Source of the DNA: Enteropsectra breve
Lineage: Eukaryota > Microsporidia
Reading direction: 5' to 3'
Length of the DNA: 19,378 nt
Assembly: GCA_024243835.1 (NCBI GenBank)
Contig: JALPMN010000561.1
Span: 1 to 19,378 of the forward strand
Below, one piece after another: positions 18,116 through 19,378 of this stretch (positions within the stretch are counted from its first letter, which is position 1; each line of letters begins with the position of its first letter). A program made the position numbers and the translations under genes. The notes beneath the pieces are model-generated. The model searched no databases, was not told where the DNA came from, and saw only the letters and a program-made list of their open reading frames with translations.

Positions 18116-18167
18116 AAATTTATCGAAATGGGGTAGTTATTTCCCGAAATAAGATAAAAAAAGGTGT
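18116..18167 (-). repeat. Right inverted repeat with 21-bp iterons
   Basis: Reversed, it reads ACACCTTTTTTATC followed by two ATTTCG units 21 bp apart (ATTTCGGGAAATAACT and ATTTCGATAAATTT), mirroring the left end. Confidence 0.75.
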
Positions 18168-18581
18168 ATTTTGAAAAAACAAACAGCAAAACTGTACTGG
18201 CTGTGCCAAGTTTTTGAAAAACCGTGCACCGGTGCAATTTGAAATTTGTAGCATAAGCACTAGAAAAGTATTTTTACTATGCTGCTTGATCTAATGCTAC
18301 TAACTGAATCGCCTGACTGTTTTTACTCAAAATTTATAATTTTCTCATTTTCGTCTTTATCACTTGTTTTGTTGCTTCTGATATCATTAACCACAAATAT
18401 TGTCCATGGGTCTTAAATTGTTGTATTTTGCTCCAGAGTGTTTAATGAAGCCTTCCCAATGGCTTGAGCCAGTACCAGCCTAAAACACGTACCACCATTA
18501 CTCACTCCCCATAAAAAATTTATTTCAGAAAAAAATAAAAATTTCAAAATTTTATAAAATTTTAATGTACCGAAGTACTAA
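18168..18581. other. Intergenic region upstream of Nop2
   Basis: No domain recognised on either strand. It has a 12-bp palindrome, TGCACCGGTGCA (18225-18236). The last 60 bp before the Nop2 ATG are very AT-rich (AAAATTT runs, 18516-18568) and could hold its core promoter, but no clear TATA box or CCC signal is fixed. Confidence 0.5.
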
Positions 18582-19378
18582 ATGCTGGAGGAAACATACA
18601 ATAAATATCTTCTTGGAGAAATAGAAAAGATTTTTCCGAAAAAGGAGGTGCCTGCATATCTAGAGGCAAATGAGAAGCAAAGGCCCACAACGATCCGTGT
18701 CAACACGCTTCTCACCCGCAGAAAAGAGCTGTCGCATGCGCTCACACAGCGCAAAGTGGAGCTTGGGAATCTCGACTGGACTGATACCGCTATGGTTGCC
18801 TATAAGTCTGATGTTCCACTTGGTGCCACTCCTGAATACCTTGCCGGGCACTACATGATCCAGGGCGCCAATTCGATGCTTCCTGTGCTGAATTTGGATA
18901 TTCAGGAGAATCAGAAGATTGTTGATCTCTGTGCAGCACCCGGGGGCAAATCAACACACATTGCCCAGCTTATGAACAACACCGGTGTTTTGTACTGCAA
19001 CGAGCTCTGCAAGGACAGAATATACGCTCTTCGCTCCAATCTGTGCCGTATGAAGGTTGAGAATGCCGTTATAACCAATATGAATGCCTGTGATTTTTAT
19101 GTCGGGAAAGTAGACCGTGTGCTTCTTGATGCGCCGTGCTCCGGAACGGGTGTTATCAGCAAGGATCCCAGCATCAAGTCTTCTAAGTCCGCGAAGGAAA
19201 TTGCCAATATTGTAAAGGAGCAGAAAAAGCTTATTTTGCATGCCTTTGATATGCTGAAGCCCAATGGATTTATGGTTTATTCAACATGCTCCATTCTTGT
19301 TGATGAGAATGAGAATGTTGTTGATTATCTTCTGCAGCAGCGCCCAAAGGCACGTGCTCAGGAGCTTGACATTGCTGT
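18582..19378 (+). CDS. NOP2: Nop2-type 25S rRNA (cytosine-C5) methyltransferase, 3' end outside window
   Basis: A NOL1/NOP2/Sun-family enzyme. Nop2 makes m5C in large-subunit rRNA, using S-adenosylmethionine, and is needed for 60S ribosome assembly in the nucleolus. The 265 visible codons show the RNA-binding lead (RPTTIRVNTL, 34-43; GATPEYLAGHYMIQGANSML, 81-100), the SAM loop DLCAAPGGKS (115-124), the motif IV cysteine in DAPCSGTG (C186) and the motif VI cysteine in STCS (C236). ISKDPSIK after DAPCSGTG is characteristic of Nop2 rather than other NSUN proteins. A TAA sits in frame directly before the ATG at 18582, so this is the first possible start. The long N-terminal extension of fungal and animal Nop2 is absent, in keeping with shortened microsporidian proteins. 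The gene is clearly richer in G+C than its surroundings. No stop lies before the window edge. Confidence 0.95.
   Translation, partial: MLEETYNKYLLGEIEKIFPKKEVPAYLEANEKQRPTTIRVNTLLTRRKELSHALTQRKVELGNLDWTDTAMVAYKSDVPLGATPEYLAGHYMIQGANSMLPVLNLDIQENQKIVDLCAAPGGKSTHIAQLMNNTGVLYCNELCKDRIYALRSNLCRMKVENAVITNMNACDFYVGKVDRVLLDAPCSGTGVISKDPSIKSSKSAKEIANIVKEQKKLILHAFDMLKPNGFMVYSTCSILVDENENVVDYLLQQRPKARAQELDIA

Larger units (their letters stand above)
16795..18167 (-). mobile_element. IS630-like/Tc1-mariner superfamily element
   Basis: About 1.37 kb bounded by imperfect inverted repeats of about 52 bp (ACACCTTTTT then ATTTCG blocks on the left; the reverse complement at 18116-18167 on the right), with one minus-strand DD34E transposase between them. 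A TA follows the right end, but the left flank reads AA or TAA, so the duplication is unclear and the exact ends may be off by a few bases. The transposase carries two frameshifts. Confidence 0.82.

Noticed and set aside
17946..18152. Plus-strand frame of 68 residues
   Set aside because: It lies in the AT-rich leader and inverted repeat of the IS630-like element, is composed mostly of K, F and I, and has no domain.
18387..18479. Minus-strand peptide-like stretch of 30 codons (SSHWEGFIKHSGAKYNN)
   Set aside because: It looks mildly protein-like but is short, lacks a start and is bounded by stops; no family is recognised and other frames look similar.
18951..19241. Minus-strand frame of 96 residues
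   Set aside because: It is antisense to the Nop2 catalytic domain.
1..19378. CRISPR array or bacterial operon
   Set aside because: No spaced direct repeats of CRISPR type, no ribosome-binding sites or operon spacing; gene content is eukaryotic.

Overview
The window looks like a piece of a microsporidian (intron-less, AT-rich, parasitic eukaryote) genome. This rests on a eukaryotic Nop2-type rRNA methyltransferase at the right edge, a large secreted lineage-specific protein with a CCC signal placed 2 nt before its ATG, no visible introns, and a transposon set (Ty3/gypsy, Merlin, Tc1, IS630-like, CENP-B/pogo-like) that is typical of TE-rich microsporidia. The genus cannot be settled from the sequence alone.

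About 70% of the window is a transposon graveyard. From left to right: a decayed plus-strand Ty3/gypsy pol (71-2540); a minus-strand stand-alone type integrase pseudogene (2652-3494); a minus-strand gag-protease relic of another Ty3-like element (3956-4867); the 3' part of a minus-strand CENP-B/pogo-like transposase pseudogene (4911-5405); a complete but inactivated Ty3/gypsy element with two LTRs and a 5-bp target duplication (5406-9505); a Merlin element with 133-bp inverted repeats and an 8-bp target duplication (9575-10804); a palindrome-rich spacer with a 76-bp MITE-like inverted repeat (10823-11565); the C-terminal end of a plus-strand gypsy integrase, split by a Tc1 element with about 190-bp inverted repeats and a TA duplication (11569-13227); and an IS630-like DD34E element (about 16795-18167).

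The insertions are nested. Both the full-length gypsy element and the Merlin element lie inside one CENP-B/pogo-like transposase gene: taking each element out with one copy of its target duplication rejoins an open frame from an ATG at 10822 down into 5405. Likewise, taking out the Tc1 element rejoins the gypsy integrase tail. So at least two insertion layers can be ordered in time.

Only two cellular genes look intact. One is a 742-residue secreted protein (14439-16667, minus) with a signal peptide, a BTB-like segment and weak leucine-rich features; it could act at the host interface, but this is an inference. The other is the Nop2 gene (18582 to the window edge, plus), noticeably richer in G+C than its surroundings. 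A doubtful small ORF at 13326-13592 and several spacers without recognisable genes make up the rest.
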